Numbered from the stretch's first letter, positions 9,144 to 18,264 are shown. The stretch: DNA of 64,000 nucleotides from an uncultured Sphingomonadaceae bacterium (GCA_947493955.1 CANLSQ010000002.1:704568-768567), one strand, 5' to 3'. A program made the numbers and translations. Notes: generated by a model from the letters alone, not told the origin.

Positions 9144-9542
9144 ATGTCTGATATCGAGCGGATCAACCCCGATACGTTGCCGGATGCCGGTTCGATGGGC
9201 TATTCGCAGGTTACGACTTGTACGCCAGGGAAGATGATTTTCATCTCTGGCCAGGTGGCCTGGACCCCGGGCGGCGATCCGGCCCCCGATAATCTGGCCG
9301 AACAGGCGAAGATGGCGAGCAGCAACCTCGGTAAGGCATTGGCTTCGGCGGGAGCCGGGCCGGAGAATATCGTTTCTGCCCGCGCCTTTATCGTTGACTA
9401 TACCGAAGAAAAAGGCGCGGAAGCCTTTCCCGAGATACTCGCGTTCCTTGACGGAAACCAGGTCGCTTTCACCTTGATCGGTTGCGCGGCGCTGGCGTCG
9501 CCTGATCTGATGATAGAGATTGAGGCGATCGCGGTTGTCTGA
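9144..9542 (+). CDS. RidA/YjgF-family protein
   Basis: A 132-residue RidA-type protein with the family pattern MIFISGQVAW near residues 32-41 and SARAFIVDYTEE near 75-86. RidA proteins form trimers and hydrolyse reactive enamines or imines; catabolic relatives hydrolyse pathway intermediates. The gene begins two bases after the preceding stop and is translationally close to the next gene. The arginine typical of true RidA (in the R-x-C/A block) is not obvious, so a divergent subgroup is likely. Confidence 0.82.
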   Translation: MSDIERINPDTLPDAGSMGYSQVTTCTPGKMIFISGQVAWTPGGDPAPDNLAEQAKMASSNLGKALASAGAGPENIVSARAFIVDYTEEKGAEAFPEILAFLDGNQVAFTLIGCAALASPDLMIEIEAIAVV

Positions 9543-9546
9543 CCCT

Positions 9547-10503
9547 ATGGAGACGGGCAGCGGAGATATTGTTGATCTCTGGTCTGCCGACCAAGATCTG
9601 CCATCCTGGTTTACCGAAGCCTTGGACGTTCCGCGTGAGGAAGCCTTTATCGAAGTGGGCGGACAAAAGGTCCACTATTTCCGCTGGGGCAAACGTGGCA
9701 ATCCGCCGCTGCTACTGACACACGGATTTCTTGCCCATGCCCGCTGCTTTGCGTTTATCGCGCCCTTTCTGGCGGAGGATTATGACATTATCGTCTATGA
9801 TCTTGCCGGCATGGGGGAAAGCGAAATTGGAGCCGTGTTTGAAGGGACACAGCGCGCCGAAGACATGGTCGCACTTGCAGATGCGCTCGATCTTTTTTCC
9901 GGTCCGGTGAAACCTAAAATCATTGCGCACAGCTTTGGATCAGGCGTCGCGCTCACGGCGATGGAGTTGGCCGGGGAACGGTTTGGCGGTCTTGTCATCT
10001 GCGACCTGATGATCATGCGGCCTGAAAAACTCGCGGCCCATTTCAAGGGTGGAGGAGGGCCTCCGGGTTCCGGCAAGTCGGATCGGCCAACTAATGTCTA
10101 TCCCGACTATGAAACGGCGCGCGGACGTTTTGTGTTGGCCCCACCGCAGGATGTGCAGACACCGTTTCTGCTGGAATATATGGCTTATCACAGCATGCGC
10201 CGGGTTGAAGGCGGCTGGACCTGGAAATTCAATCCGAAAGTATTCCATCGTAGCGAGAATGATCAAGAAAAGTGGCGGCAGGCTCCGCAACGGATAGTCG
10301 ATCTGTCGCACCGGCTGGCGATTATCTATGGCGAGAATAGCAGATTGTTCGATGCCGATAGCGCAGCCTATTTGCGTGAGTTGGGAGGTGCCCATATTCC
10401 GATGATCGCGGTGCCCAAGGCGGAACATCACTTGATGCTCGATCAGCCTCTTGCATTTGTGGCTGCGCTGCGCTCTGTTCTGGCTTTGTGGGATTTTCCA
10501 TAA
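9547..10503 (+). CDS. Alpha/beta-hydrolase
   Basis: A 318-residue alpha/beta-hydrolase. The oxyanion region is LTHGFLAHARCF (about 58-69), the nucleophile elbow is AHSFGSGVAL with Ser129, and the catalytic His is probably in KAEHHLML near the C-terminus. A longer reading from a TTG at 9520 would overlap the RidA gene; I prefer the ATG at 9547, five bases after the RidA stop. Substrates could be esters, lactones or C-C bonds (meta-cleavage type). Operon position implies a role in the same catabolic route as its neighbours. Confidence 0.85.
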   Translation: METGSGDIVDLWSADQDLPSWFTEALDVPREEAFIEVGGQKVHYFRWGKRGNPPLLLTHGFLAHARCFAFIAPFLAEDYDIIVYDLAGMGESEIGAVFEGTQRAEDMVALADALDLFSGPVKPKIIAHSFGSGVALTAMELAGERFGGLVICDLMIMRPEKLAAHFKGGGGPPGSGKSDRPTNVYPDYETARGRFVLAPPQDVQTPFLLEYMAYHSMRRVEGGWTWKFNPKVFHRSENDQEKWRQAPQRIVDLSHRLAIIYGENSRLFDADSAAYLRELGGAHIPMIAVPKAEHHLMLDQPLAFVAALRSVLALWDFP

Positions 10504-10522
10504 ACCAGAAAGAGGTCCAGTG

Positions 10523-11470
10523 GTGAGCAGCAATTCCAAGGCTCGTATCGTTTCGGTGGTTCAAGCCGGATCCGATCCCTTTGATACACCGACGACGCTG
10601 CGCAAATTTGCACATCTTTTGTCGGAGGCCAAAGCTGCGAACAGTGATCTGGCTGTGTTCCCGGAGGCCTTTGTTGGCGGCTATCCCAAAGGTGTTGATT
10701 TTGGTGTCCGTGTGGGGTCGCGTGACGATGCTGGGCGGGAGCTGTTCCGCCTCTATTCAGATAATGCCGTGCAATTGGGTTCACCTGAATTTGAAGAAAT
10801 GCGCGAAGCCGTTGCCGCTAACGACCTGGCGGTGGTCGTCGGGGCCATCGAGCGCAAGGGCGCTACGCTCTATTGCTCGACCCTCAGTTTTGAACGAGAC
10901 GGATCGCTGCTCGGCGTACATCGTAAACTGGTTCCCACCGCGATGGAGCGGCTGATCTGGGGACAAGGCGACGGCAGCGACTTACCGGTGATGGACAGCA
11001 GCGTCGGGCGACTGGTCAGCGCGATCTGCTGGGAAAATTACATGCCGCTCCTGCGAAGCTATTATTACGATGCACAGCCCGATTTTTATTGCGTATCGAC
11101 CGTCGATGACCGGCCGGTATGGGTACCAACGATGCAGACCATTGCGCTGGAAAGCCGTGCCTTTGTATTGTCGGCCTGCCAATATCTCGAGCGTGGGATG
11201 ATCGGATTGAACAGCGATCAATTTGATGCGGTTCAAGGCAATGGTCCTGACACTGTCCTGATCAATGGTGGCAGCTGCATCATTACCCCATCGGGAGAAG
11301 TGATCGCAGGACCAATATTCGGTCAAGAAACAATCCTGACCGCGGAAATTGATCTCGATGACCGGACGCGTGGCAAGTTCGATATGGATGTCGCCGGCCA
11401 CTATGCGCGACCTGATATTTTTGAATTGCGGGCACATATGGCACCGCAGAAGAATGTCCGCGAGGACTAA
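10523..11470 (+). CDS. Nitrilase/carbon-nitrogen hydrolase
   Basis: The protein carries the complete nitrilase triad: Glu48 in FPEAFVGGYP, Lys135 in HRKLVPT and Cys169 in AICWENYMP. The length of 315 residues and the CWENYMP context place it with true nitrilases, which convert nitriles to acids plus ammonia. An upstream TTG would overlap the hydrolase gene; a GTG at 10523 (or 10520) sits seven bases after AGAGG, so I take 10523. A nitrilase inside an acyl-CoA operon is unusual and suggests a nitrogen-containing substrate or a general scavenging role. Confidence 0.85.
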   Translation: MSSNSKARIVSVVQAGSDPFDTPTTLRKFAHLLSEAKAANSDLAVFPEAFVGGYPKGVDFGVRVGSRDDAGRELFRLYSDNAVQLGSPEFEEMREAVAANDLAVVVGAIERKGATLYCSTLSFERDGSLLGVHRKLVPTAMERLIWGQGDGSDLPVMDSSVGRLVSAICWENYMPLLRSYYYDAQPDFYCVSTVDDRPVWVPTMQTIALESRAFVLSACQYLERGMIGLNSDQFDAVQGNGPDTVLINGGSCIITPSGEVIAGPIFGQETILTAEIDLDDRTRGKFDMDVAGHYARPDIFELRAHMAPQKNVRED

Positions 11471-11547
11471 AACGACCCGGAATCGTCTGGATCCTCCAAA
11501 CGTGCTATTATTGGCACCTTAATTGATCGATTCATTGGGAGGAATTG

Positions 11548-12222
11548 GTGAGAGAGGAAGCGCAACCGAAAATTGTCAGCCATGAAGAATGGCAGTCAGC
11601 AATCGAAAAGCTACGCGAGAAAGAAAAAGAACTAACCCGGGCGCATGATGCTCTAAATGCCATGCGCCGCCGGTTGCCGATGGTGAAGATAGAAAAAAGC
11701 TACGAATTCCACGGCGAAGATGGCAATGTCAGCCTGTTGGACCTGTTTGAAGACCGAAAACAGCTTATCGTCTATCATTTCATGTTCGCCCCGGATGCAG
11801 ATGCTGGTTGTCCAGGCTGTTCATGGGTGACGGACGCCATGTCTCATCCTGCCCATTTGCATGCCCGGGACACATCCATTGTGCTCATATCGCGCGCGCC
11901 TTTGGAAAAGCTGCTCGCCTATAAGAAGCGCATGGGTTGGGAGCTGCCGTGGGTTTCATCCTTTGGCAGCGACTTTAATTATGATTTCAATGCGACCAAT
12001 GATGATGGTGAAAATCATGTCGCCAGTGTTTTCCTGCGCGATAGCGATCAGATTTACCGCACCTATTATACCGACCAGCGCGGCGTCGAGCATTTGGGCA
12101 GTCACTGGACCTGGCTCGATTTGACGCCTTATGGCCGCCAGGAGCCGTGGGAAGATGCACCCAAAGGCTGGCCCAAGGGGGAGATGTACTGGGACAAGCG
12201 CCATGATGAATATGGCGAATGA
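11548..12222 (+). CDS. DUF899 thioredoxin-like protein
   Basis: A 224-residue DUF899-family protein. An N-terminal coiled segment (about residues 12-40, rich in Glu/Lys) is followed by a thioredoxin-like domain with C88-P-G-C91 after FMFAPDADAG, and a C-terminal part with the YDFNATNDDG and TWLDLTPYGRQE segments typical of the family. No ATG fits; a GTG at 11548 follows GGGAGGA. Function is not known for the family, though a redox role is likely from the CxxC. It ends the rightward operon and converges with an SDR 24 bp away. Confidence 0.8.
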   Translation: MREEAQPKIVSHEEWQSAIEKLREKEKELTRAHDALNAMRRRLPMVKIEKSYEFHGEDGNVSLLDLFEDRKQLIVYHFMFAPDADAGCPGCSWVTDAMSHPAHLHARDTSIVLISRAPLEKLLAYKKRMGWELPWVSSFGSDFNYDFNATNDDGENHVASVFLRDSDQIYRTYYTDQRGVEHLGSHWTWLDLTPYGRQEPWEDAPKGWPKGEMYWDKRHDEYGE

Positions 12223-12246
12223 CCTTCTTGGCAGATTGCCGAACTG

Positions 12247-13032
12247 CTAGGCGTTCTTGATTGTAAGCCCGCCGTCAACAGGAATGATCGCACCGGTCAG
12301 GAAGCTGGCGGCTGGTAGCACGCAGGACAAGGTCATATGCGCGACCTCTTCCGGGATGGCATAGCGGCGCAGCGCTACGCGCCGTTTCGCGTAGATGGTT
12401 TTATGCTCCTCCGAAATTGCATCGGTAATGCCCGTACGGATCGGTCCGGGGCAGATGCAATTGACGGTGATGCCTTCGCGGCCGAGATCAACGGCCAAGC
12501 CTTTCGTCAGACCGATCACACCATGTTTGGCCGCAACATAGGGGCTGTTGCCCGGCGATGCGCCCAGGCCCTCCGTTGATGCGATATTGACTATCCGGGG
12601 ATGTTCGGCCTCTCTCAAATGGGGCAAGGCGGCGCGGATCATCCGCTGGTGGGCCGCCAGCATCACCGCAAGAGTCGGCTCCCAACTGTCTTCATAACTT
12701 TCCTCGGCAACATCCGCAGGAATTGCGAAGCCAGCATTGTTGACGAGAATGGCGATACCGCCAAATGCTTGGGCGATATCGGCGACAACCGCCTTGATTA
12801 TATCAGGGTTGCTGACATCGAGGGACCAGGCTTCGGCAGAGCCGTCATATCCGGCTGCTGCAATTTCCTCGACAACAGCATCGCATGCGCCCTGATCAAG
12901 ATCGGTCACTGCAACCTGCGCGCCTTCCGAGGCGAACAAATGTGCTGTGGCCCGGCCCATGCCGCTGGCAGCGCCGGTGATGATTGCTTTCTTGCCTGCA
13001 ATGGAGCGGCTGAGTGGTTGGTAAGGTTCCAA
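12247..13032 (-). CDS. SDR oxidoreductase
   Basis: A 261-residue classical SDR with TGAASGMG near residues 19-26, NNAGFA near 93-98, VNIASTEG carrying the catalytic serine, and YVAAKHG holding the Tyr/Lys pair. The only plausible start is TTG at 13032, two bases after the stop of the upstream flavoprotein gene, pointing to translational coupling. It is the last gene of a long leftward catabolic operon. The oxidised substrate is unknown; a hydroxyacyl-CoA or cyclic alcohol would fit the context. Confidence 0.85.
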   Translation of the reverse strand: MEPYQPLSRSIAGKKAIITGAASGMGRATAHLFASEGAQVAVTDLDQGACDAVVEEIAAAGYDGSAEAWSLDVSNPDIIKAVVADIAQAFGGIAILVNNAGFAIPADVAEESYEDSWEPTLAVMLAAHQRMIRAALPHLREAEHPRIVNIASTEGLGASPGNSPYVAAKHGVIGLTKGLAVDLGREGITVNCICPGPIRTGITDAISEEHKTIYAKRRVALRRYAIPEEVAHMTLSCVLPAASFLTGAIIPVDGGLTIKNA

Positions 13033-13034
13033 GA

Positions 13035-14012
13035 TCAGGCGGCTAAAAAGCCTTCCAGGCGCCCGCGGATAATTTCGTCCGCTTCGGTCATGATGCCGTC
13101 GATCAATTCCTTACAGGTCGGAATATCGTTGATCAGGCCGGCAACCATGCCGCAGCTCCAGGCGCCGGCGTCCATGGTGCCTTCCATCATGATCTGCGGA
13201 TAGACGCCAGCAACCTGCTCGATAATGTCGGTAAACTGCAGGTCGCTGCCTTTTTCCTTTTCGATCTCGAGCAGCCGCTCAACCGCCGCGTTGTTCAGCA
13301 CACGCTCGGTATTGCGCAGCGGTCGCATGACGAGACGGGTGTCGAGTTCGCTGGCGGCGACGATTGCGTCTTTAACATTCTGATGTACCGGTGCTTCTTT
13401 CGTGGCGATGAAGCGCGTGCCCATGTTCATGCCTTCCGCACCCATGGCGAGCGATGCCACAAGCGAGCGCGCATCGGCTTGTCCGCCGGAGCTGACGAAA
13501 GGAATGTCGAGTTCATCTGCTGCGCGTGGCAACAGGATCATGTTGGGGATATCGTCCTCACCAGGATGGCCGCCACATTCAAAGCCATCGACCGATACGG
13601 CATCACAGCCAATGCTCTGCGCTTTCAAGGCGTGACGCACCGCGGTGCATTTGTGAATGACTTTAACGCCAGCTTCTTTCAGGGCCGGGAGATATTGTGC
13701 CGGATTGTTGCCTGCAGTTTCCACTGCCTTGATGTCATTGTCGATAATCGCCTTGATATAGCCAGGATAGTCAGGCGTGTTGACGATTGGCAAGAAGGTG
13801 AGGTTCACGCCAATAGGCTTGTCGGTCAGCGCTTTGGCTTTCTTGATTTCCTTGTCGAGGTCTTCCGGTGTTTTCTGGGTCAGGCCGGTGATGATGCCGA
13901 GACCGCCTGCTTCGGAAACCGCTGCTGCCAGTTCGGCAAATCCCACATAGTGCATCCCGCCCTGAATGATCGGATGTTCGATGCCGAAAAGCTCTGTGAT
14001 GCGTGTTTTCAT
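13035..14012 (-). CDS. Nitronate monooxygenase-like flavoprotein (NPD family)
   Basis: A 325-residue TIM-barrel flavoprotein of the 2-nitropropane dioxygenase family. Family motifs seen are PIIQGGMHYVG at 16-26, the VDGFECGGHPG block around 150 with the conserved histidine, SSGGQADARSL and MGAEGMNMGTRF for FMN phosphate binding. Family members oxidise nitronates or act as enoyl reductases; in steroid degradation a relative (IpdC) reduces a ring intermediate. I choose the ATG at 14012 after AGAGGA rather than upstream starts. A palindromic operator sits 60 bp upstream, overlapping the end of the preceding dehydrogenase gene. Confidence 0.85.
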   Translation of the reverse strand: MKTRITELFGIEHPIIQGGMHYVGFAELAAAVSEAGGLGIITGLTQKTPEDLDKEIKKAKALTDKPIGVNLTFLPIVNTPDYPGYIKAIIDNDIKAVETAGNNPAQYLPALKEAGVKVIHKCTAVRHALKAQSIGCDAVSVDGFECGGHPGEDDIPNMILLPRAADELDIPFVSSGGQADARSLVASLAMGAEGMNMGTRFIATKEAPVHQNVKDAIVAASELDTRLVMRPLRNTERVLNNAAVERLLEIEKEKGSDLQFTDIIEQVAGVYPQIMMEGTMDAGAWSCGMVAGLINDIPTCKELIDGIMTEADEIIRGRLEGFLAA

Positions 14013-14072
14013 GGGATTTGGTCCTCTTGCGTTGGAGTAGTTGGAGACGGTACGGGCCATCTCGAGAATCGG

Positions 14073-14090
14073 TTTAATCGGGCAGTTAAC
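14073..14090. promoter_or_regulatory. Palindromic operator, site 2 of 4
   Basis: TTTAATCGGGCAGTTAAC shares TTTAATCG, C, AG and TTAA with the site at 26372. It lies 60 bp upstream of the flavoprotein ATG and overlaps the stop codon of the preceding acyl-CoA dehydrogenase. This suggests an internal regulated promoter for the flavoprotein-SDR pair. Confidence 0.55.
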
Positions 14091-15111
14091 TAGCAATCCA
14101 GGCGCCAGTTGTCACGCCTTTCCAAATTTGGTCCGGTGACGTTACGGCAAGCTCTGCGCCCAGCAATTTGGACCAGTGGTGCTCATTCCCCAAGGCATCG
14201 CGCCAGGCCCATAGACGGCGGGTATAATGGTGGAGGTCATATTCCTGCGTATAGCCCATCGCGCCATGCACCTGATGGAATGGCACGGTAACGGCTTCGA
14301 CGCTGTGACCGATCTGGACCTTCGCAACCACCGCTTCATGCCATGCCTTTTCCGGATCATCGGCGTTGCGAGCGAGCGCGCTGGCCGCCTGTGTCGCGGC
14401 CATGGTCGCGGCGGCGCTTTCAGACGCAGCGACGGCGAGCTGATGCTGGATCGCCTGAAATTTCGACAATGGTCGGCCAAATTGTTCGCGGTCCGATACA
14501 TAGGCGATGGAGAGGTTGAGCGCGGCTTCGATGGCCGACGCCATTTGCACCGCACGGACGGTTAGGATCAAAGCCTCGACCGCGCGGCGCGACAGGTTGG
14601 TCGCGGCGCTCGCGACGGGCGTCGCGGTGGAGAAGTCCAGACGCGTATCGCTGTCGGGTGACAAGGCTTGCCCATCAACCGCCGATGCGTCGGCGGTTTT
14701 GTAGAGAGCAATTTCGTTCTCGCTGGCATCATAGACGGCCACATGATCGGCTGTGCCGGCGAACGGGACGCTGGCGGCATTACCTTCCACAAGCGCAAAA
14801 GTGGCAGCGCCGTCGGGAATGGCGACGCCAGCCCGGTCGAGCAACCAGTTGGCGATCAATGTCTCTGCAAAGGGCACTGGCGAGGCCGCTTCTGCCGACA
14901 CCCAAATGGCTCCGAAGACTTCATCATAATCGGCACCAAAGCCACCATTATCTTCGCTCACCCAAGCCAGCGGCAACCCGTTTTCGGCAAGTGCGTCCCA
15001 AAGGGCTTGCGGATATTGGCCAGCTTCAGCTTCATGCGGCACTTCGCGCCCGCACAGATCGGCGTAAATCTTCGCTGCGGTTTCAGCGACCATGCCTTCT
15101 GTATTTATCAT
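14086..15111 (-). CDS. Acyl-CoA dehydrogenase, shorter partner
   Basis: A 341-residue acyl-CoA dehydrogenase family protein, shorter than the usual 380-400. It has the VSDREQFGRPLSKFQAIQHQ motif of the C-terminal flavin-binding half and HQVHGAMGYTQEYDLHHY near 285-302. The central beta domain (about 110-170) is compressed and poorly conserved. It pairs with the 384-residue dehydrogenase immediately upstream (11 bp gap), repeating the long/short arrangement seen at 5994-8362. A strong AAGGGGAG site precedes the ATG. Confidence 0.87.
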   Translation of the reverse strand: MINTEGMVAETAAKIYADLCGREVPHEAEAGQYPQALWDALAENGLPLAWVSEDNGGFGADYDEVFGAIWVSAEAASPVPFAETLIANWLLDRAGVAIPDGAATFALVEGNAASVPFAGTADHVAVYDASENEIALYKTADASAVDGQALSPDSDTRLDFSTATPVASAATNLSRRAVEALILTVRAVQMASAIEAALNLSIAYVSDREQFGRPLSKFQAIQHQLAVAASESAAATMAATQAASALARNADDPEKAWHEAVVAKVQIGHSVEAVTVPFHQVHGAMGYTQEYDLHHYTRRLWAWRDALGNEHHWSKLLGAELAVTSPDQIWKGVTTGAWIAS

Positions 15112-15122
15112 TGCCGCTCCCC

Positions 15123-16277
15123 TTATCTCAGACCGAGTTGTCGTGCGGTTATCCCGCGCATCACTTCCGTTGTACCGCCGCGCAGCGTATTGGGCGGCGA
15201 GCGCAGGATGCCGATGTTCAAGATACGCCGCATTTCATCGCTCCACTCTTCTTCCGGCAGATCATTCAGCAACGCCCGCACCTGCAGGGTCAGGTCATTT
15301 TCCAACCGGTTGCCGAGATCCTTGACCAGGGCGGCCTCGGTTTCCGGTGATACGCCCTGATGGAGCAGATTGGCGATGCCCCAAGACATGCCGCGCAAGG
15401 TGCGCAAATTGGCAATCAGCTTGCCGAGACGCGCCTGAGAATCCGATCCCAGCTTGCCCCGTAATTGATGCAGGGCTGTTTCCAGGGTGATATAGCTCGA
15501 CAAAAACCGTTCCGGCCCAGAGCGTTCCATGGCCAGTTCGCCGGTCACCTGTTTCCAGCCGCCGCCTTCTTCACCGAGCAGGCAATCGTCCGGCACAATT
15601 ACATCTTCAAAATAGACTTCGTTAAAATGTGCGTCGCCCGACAAGTCGGTAATTGGTTTGATCGTCACGCCGGGCAGGCTGAGATCAATCATGATCTGCG
15701 AGAGACCAACATGCCGGTTGCGGCCCTCGGCCGGCGAGGTGCGCAGGATGGCGACCATATAATGTGAGATATGCGCGCCCGATGACCAGATTTTCTGGCC
15801 ATTGATTTTCCAGCCACCTTCGACTTTTTCGGCCTTGGTTTTGACATTGGCGAGGTCGGAACCAGCGCCGGGCTCGGAAAGACCGATGGCGAAATAACAT
15901 TCCCCTGCAGCAATTCGAGGAAGGATATCGAGTTTCTGTTCTTCGGTACCATGTTCCAGCAGCATCGGCGCATGTTGCCGATCGGCAATCCAATGCGCGC
16001 CCACTGGAGCGCCCGCGCGCAAGGTTTCCTCGGTCACGATATAGCGCTCCAATGCGGTCTTATCGTGGCCGCCATATTTACTGGACCAAGTCAAGCCAAT
16101 CCAACCGCGCTTGCCCATTTTTTTGGAAAATTCGGCGTCGGAAGACGCCATCCAGCATTCCGGTTCGGGGCGGAAGTTGCCGGCCTCGCGTTCTTCTTTC
16201 AGGAACGCTTGCAGCTCGGCGCGAAGGTCTTCGAGAGCCGGATCTGGCTGGACCACAGGAAAATTGAAACGCTGCAT
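15123..16277 (-). CDS. Acyl-CoA dehydrogenase, full-length partner
   Basis: The 384-residue protein has the complete acyl-CoA dehydrogenase layout: N-terminal helices, YFAIGLSEPGAGSDLANV (flavin-contacting loop) near 131-148, and the C-terminal NTLRGGTTEVMRGITARQLGL end. It should carry FAD and oxidise a CoA thioester, giving electrons to ETF. It is followed by the shorter dehydrogenase and preceded 25 bp upstream by the alkylsulfatase-like gene. Together with the shorter protein it may form a heteromeric enzyme for a bulky acyl-CoA. Confidence 0.9.
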   Translation of the reverse strand: MQRFNFPVVQPDPALEDLRAELQAFLKEEREAGNFRPEPECWMASSDAEFSKKMGKRGWIGLTWSSKYGGHDKTALERYIVTEETLRAGAPVGAHWIADRQHAPMLLEHGTEEQKLDILPRIAAGECYFAIGLSEPGAGSDLANVKTKAEKVEGGWKINGQKIWSSGAHISHYMVAILRTSPAEGRNRHVGLSQIMIDLSLPGVTIKPITDLSGDAHFNEVYFEDVIVPDDCLLGEEGGGWKQVTGELAMERSGPERFLSSYITLETALHQLRGKLGSDSQARLGKLIANLRTLRGMSWGIANLLHQGVSPETEAALVKDLGNRLENDLTLQVRALLNDLPEEEWSDEMRRILNIGILRSPPNTLRGGTTEVMRGITARQLGLR

Positions 16278-16302
16278 TAAAATGCCTTTGAGTTGATTGG
16301 GG

Positions 16303-18249
16303 TCAAGGTGTCACAATGTTAAACTGCGGGTCTACCGGGTCGAGTGCGCCAAACATAGCTGCCATAAGGGCGGTATCCCCGCTGACCGTCATTGCGCCGG
16401 ACTGGATTAGTTCCAACGGATTGGCCTGTCGCAGCAACAGCCGTGTGAAGTCGGTCCGGTTGATCCCGATCTGGGCAGTAGCCGCCTCAGCCTTGCCGGC
16501 ACGCGGGAACATAACGCTTTTGCCGAAATCAACATTAATGGCTTCCTCGCGATCCGCAAAAGTAAACTGGATTTTACCGCCGTCCCCTTGCATTTTTGCC
16601 GGATTGAAACGGGTGGCAATGGCGTCGAACAGGTCGATAGCCGCTATGCTGTTCAGCACTTTGGCATTGGAACTGGTGACGGTACCAGAGCCCTTGTTAC
16701 CCTCCCGCAATTCCTTGGCGCCGACAAGATAGATATTGCGCCACGTGCCTGCTTCCGCCTGAAAGCCGAGCTGCTCATAGCTGGAGGCCAACCATTTTCG
16801 GGCAATTTCATTGGCGGGATCAGCAAAGACAATATGATTGAAAACAGTCGCGGCCCATCGATATTCACCGGCATCAAATGCTTTTTCGCCTACGGCAAGC
16901 GCTTTTTCCGTGCCGCCCATGGCAGCGACATATTTCTTGGAAGCCTCCGCTGGCGGCAGTTGATGATAGGTTGCCGGAACCGCATCCCACCAGCCGAAAT
17001 AGCGTTGATAGACGGCCTTACTATTGTGATTAAGCGTGCCATAATAATCGCGCACGCCAAAATCGCTTTTGGCAAAATCAGGCTCGCCAATATTTTCCGC
17101 CAGTTCATGCATGGTTGCGCCCTGATTGGCCTGACGTATCGTCTGGTCATGGACATAGCGGTACAGGCCTCGCTGGTTTCTCAGGGCTGTTTGCACATTT
17201 TCACTGCCCCAGGTTGGCCAGTGATGGGAGGCCAATAATATTTCCGCCTTCGCGCCATATTTTTCATACATGGCATCGATAACCTTGCTCCACTTTAGCG
17301 TATCACGCACCAATGCTCCGCGCGGTGTCAGCACATTATGGAAGGTTCGCGTCGCCACTTCGGCGCTATGCAAAGCCTTAAATTGTGGCAGGTAGAAAAC
17401 AAACTCGGCCGGCGCTTCGGTTTCACTGGCATCCATAAATTCGAATGTAATGCCATCAATGACCAGCTTTTCACCATCTTCGCCAATAGTCTTCGTTGGC
17501 GGCACCAGCGCCACATCGCCGCGCGACAGCGCTTGTCCCAGACCACCGCCGACATGACCTGTTTTCCCTGCCGGTAAAGCGGTACCAAATTGAAACTGCA
17601 CCCGCCTGCTCATCGCTGTGCCGGCGATAACCGCTTCGCCGATAGATTCTCTGACAAATCCGTGCGGCGCGATGATCTGAACATCGTCATAGGCAAGATC
17701 AAGCTTGCCTATGACACCATTGACACCGCCATAGTGATCACCGTGACTATGGGTAAACAAGACTGCGCTGACGGGTCGTTTGCCGAGCGTTTTATTGGCC
17801 AGAGCCAAGCCAGCCTTGGCCGGTGCGGGTGTGGTCAGCGGGTCTACTATGATCCAGCCTTTTTCACCTGCGATCAACGTCATCTGCGCCAAATCATAGC
17901 CGCGAATTTGATATATGCCGGGAACAACTTCAAACAGGCCGTGGATGCTGTTGAGCTTTCCTTGTCGCCAAAGCGAAGGATTTACCGTGTCCGGCGCATC
18001 ACCTTTTACAAAATCAAACTGGCTCGGGTCCCACGCAACCGATCCATCTTCATTGAGAATCGGTTTTTCGATTTTGGCAAGGAAACCACGATTGGCATTT
18101 TCGAAATCATTTTGGTCTGCAATGGGAAGGCGGGCACCAAAGTCCGCATTGGCTTTTTTGGTGGCCTCAGTTGCGACACCCTCAGGCGGCGCGGCATAGG
18201 CGGTCGTTGCGATGGCCAATGTTAAAAGCGGAACAACAAATTTTCTCAT
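16303..18249 (-). CDS. Secreted alkyl/aryl-sulfatase-like metallo-beta-lactamase protein
   Basis: The 648-residue protein begins with a Sec signal (cleavage expected after TTAYA at 19), then a metallo-beta-lactamase domain with THSHGDHYGG at 166-175 and a LLASHHWPTWG segment further on. A helical dimerisation part and a C-terminal sterol carrier-like (SCP2) domain with the GDTALMAAMFGALD segment follow. This is the layout of SdsA1/BDS1 alkylsulfatases, which hydrolyse primary or secondary alkyl sulfates in the periplasm using two zinc ions. The ATG at 18249 sits eight bases after AAAGGG; a GTG six bases earlier is less likely. It lies between an enoyl-CoA hydratase and acyl-CoA dehydrogenases, linking sulfate ester cleavage to beta-oxidation. 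Confidence 0.87.
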   Translation of the reverse strand: MRKFVVPLLTLAIATTAYAAPPEGVATEATKKANADFGARLPIADQNDFENANRGFLAKIEKPILNEDGSVAWDPSQFDFVKGDAPDTVNPSLWRQGKLNSIHGLFEVVPGIYQIRGYDLAQMTLIAGEKGWIIVDPLTTPAPAKAGLALANKTLGKRPVSAVLFTHSHGDHYGGVNGVIGKLDLAYDDVQIIAPHGFVRESIGEAVIAGTAMSRRVQFQFGTALPAGKTGHVGGGLGQALSRGDVALVPPTKTIGEDGEKLVIDGITFEFMDASETEAPAEFVFYLPQFKALHSAEVATRTFHNVLTPRGALVRDTLKWSKVIDAMYEKYGAKAEILLASHHWPTWGSENVQTALRNQRGLYRYVHDQTIRQANQGATMHELAENIGEPDFAKSDFGVRDYYGTLNHNSKAVYQRYFGWWDAVPATYHQLPPAEASKKYVAAMGGTEKALAVGEKAFDAGEYRWAATVFNHIVFADPANEIARKWLASSYEQLGFQAEAGTWRNIYLVGAKELREGNKGSGTVTSSNAKVLNSIAAIDLFDAIATRFNPAKMQGDGGKIQFTFADREEAINVDFGKSVMFPRAGKAEAATAQIGINRTDFTRLLLRQANPLELIQSGAMTVSGDTALMAAMFGALDPVDPQFNIVTP

Positions 18250-18264
18250 GATCACTGCCCTTTC

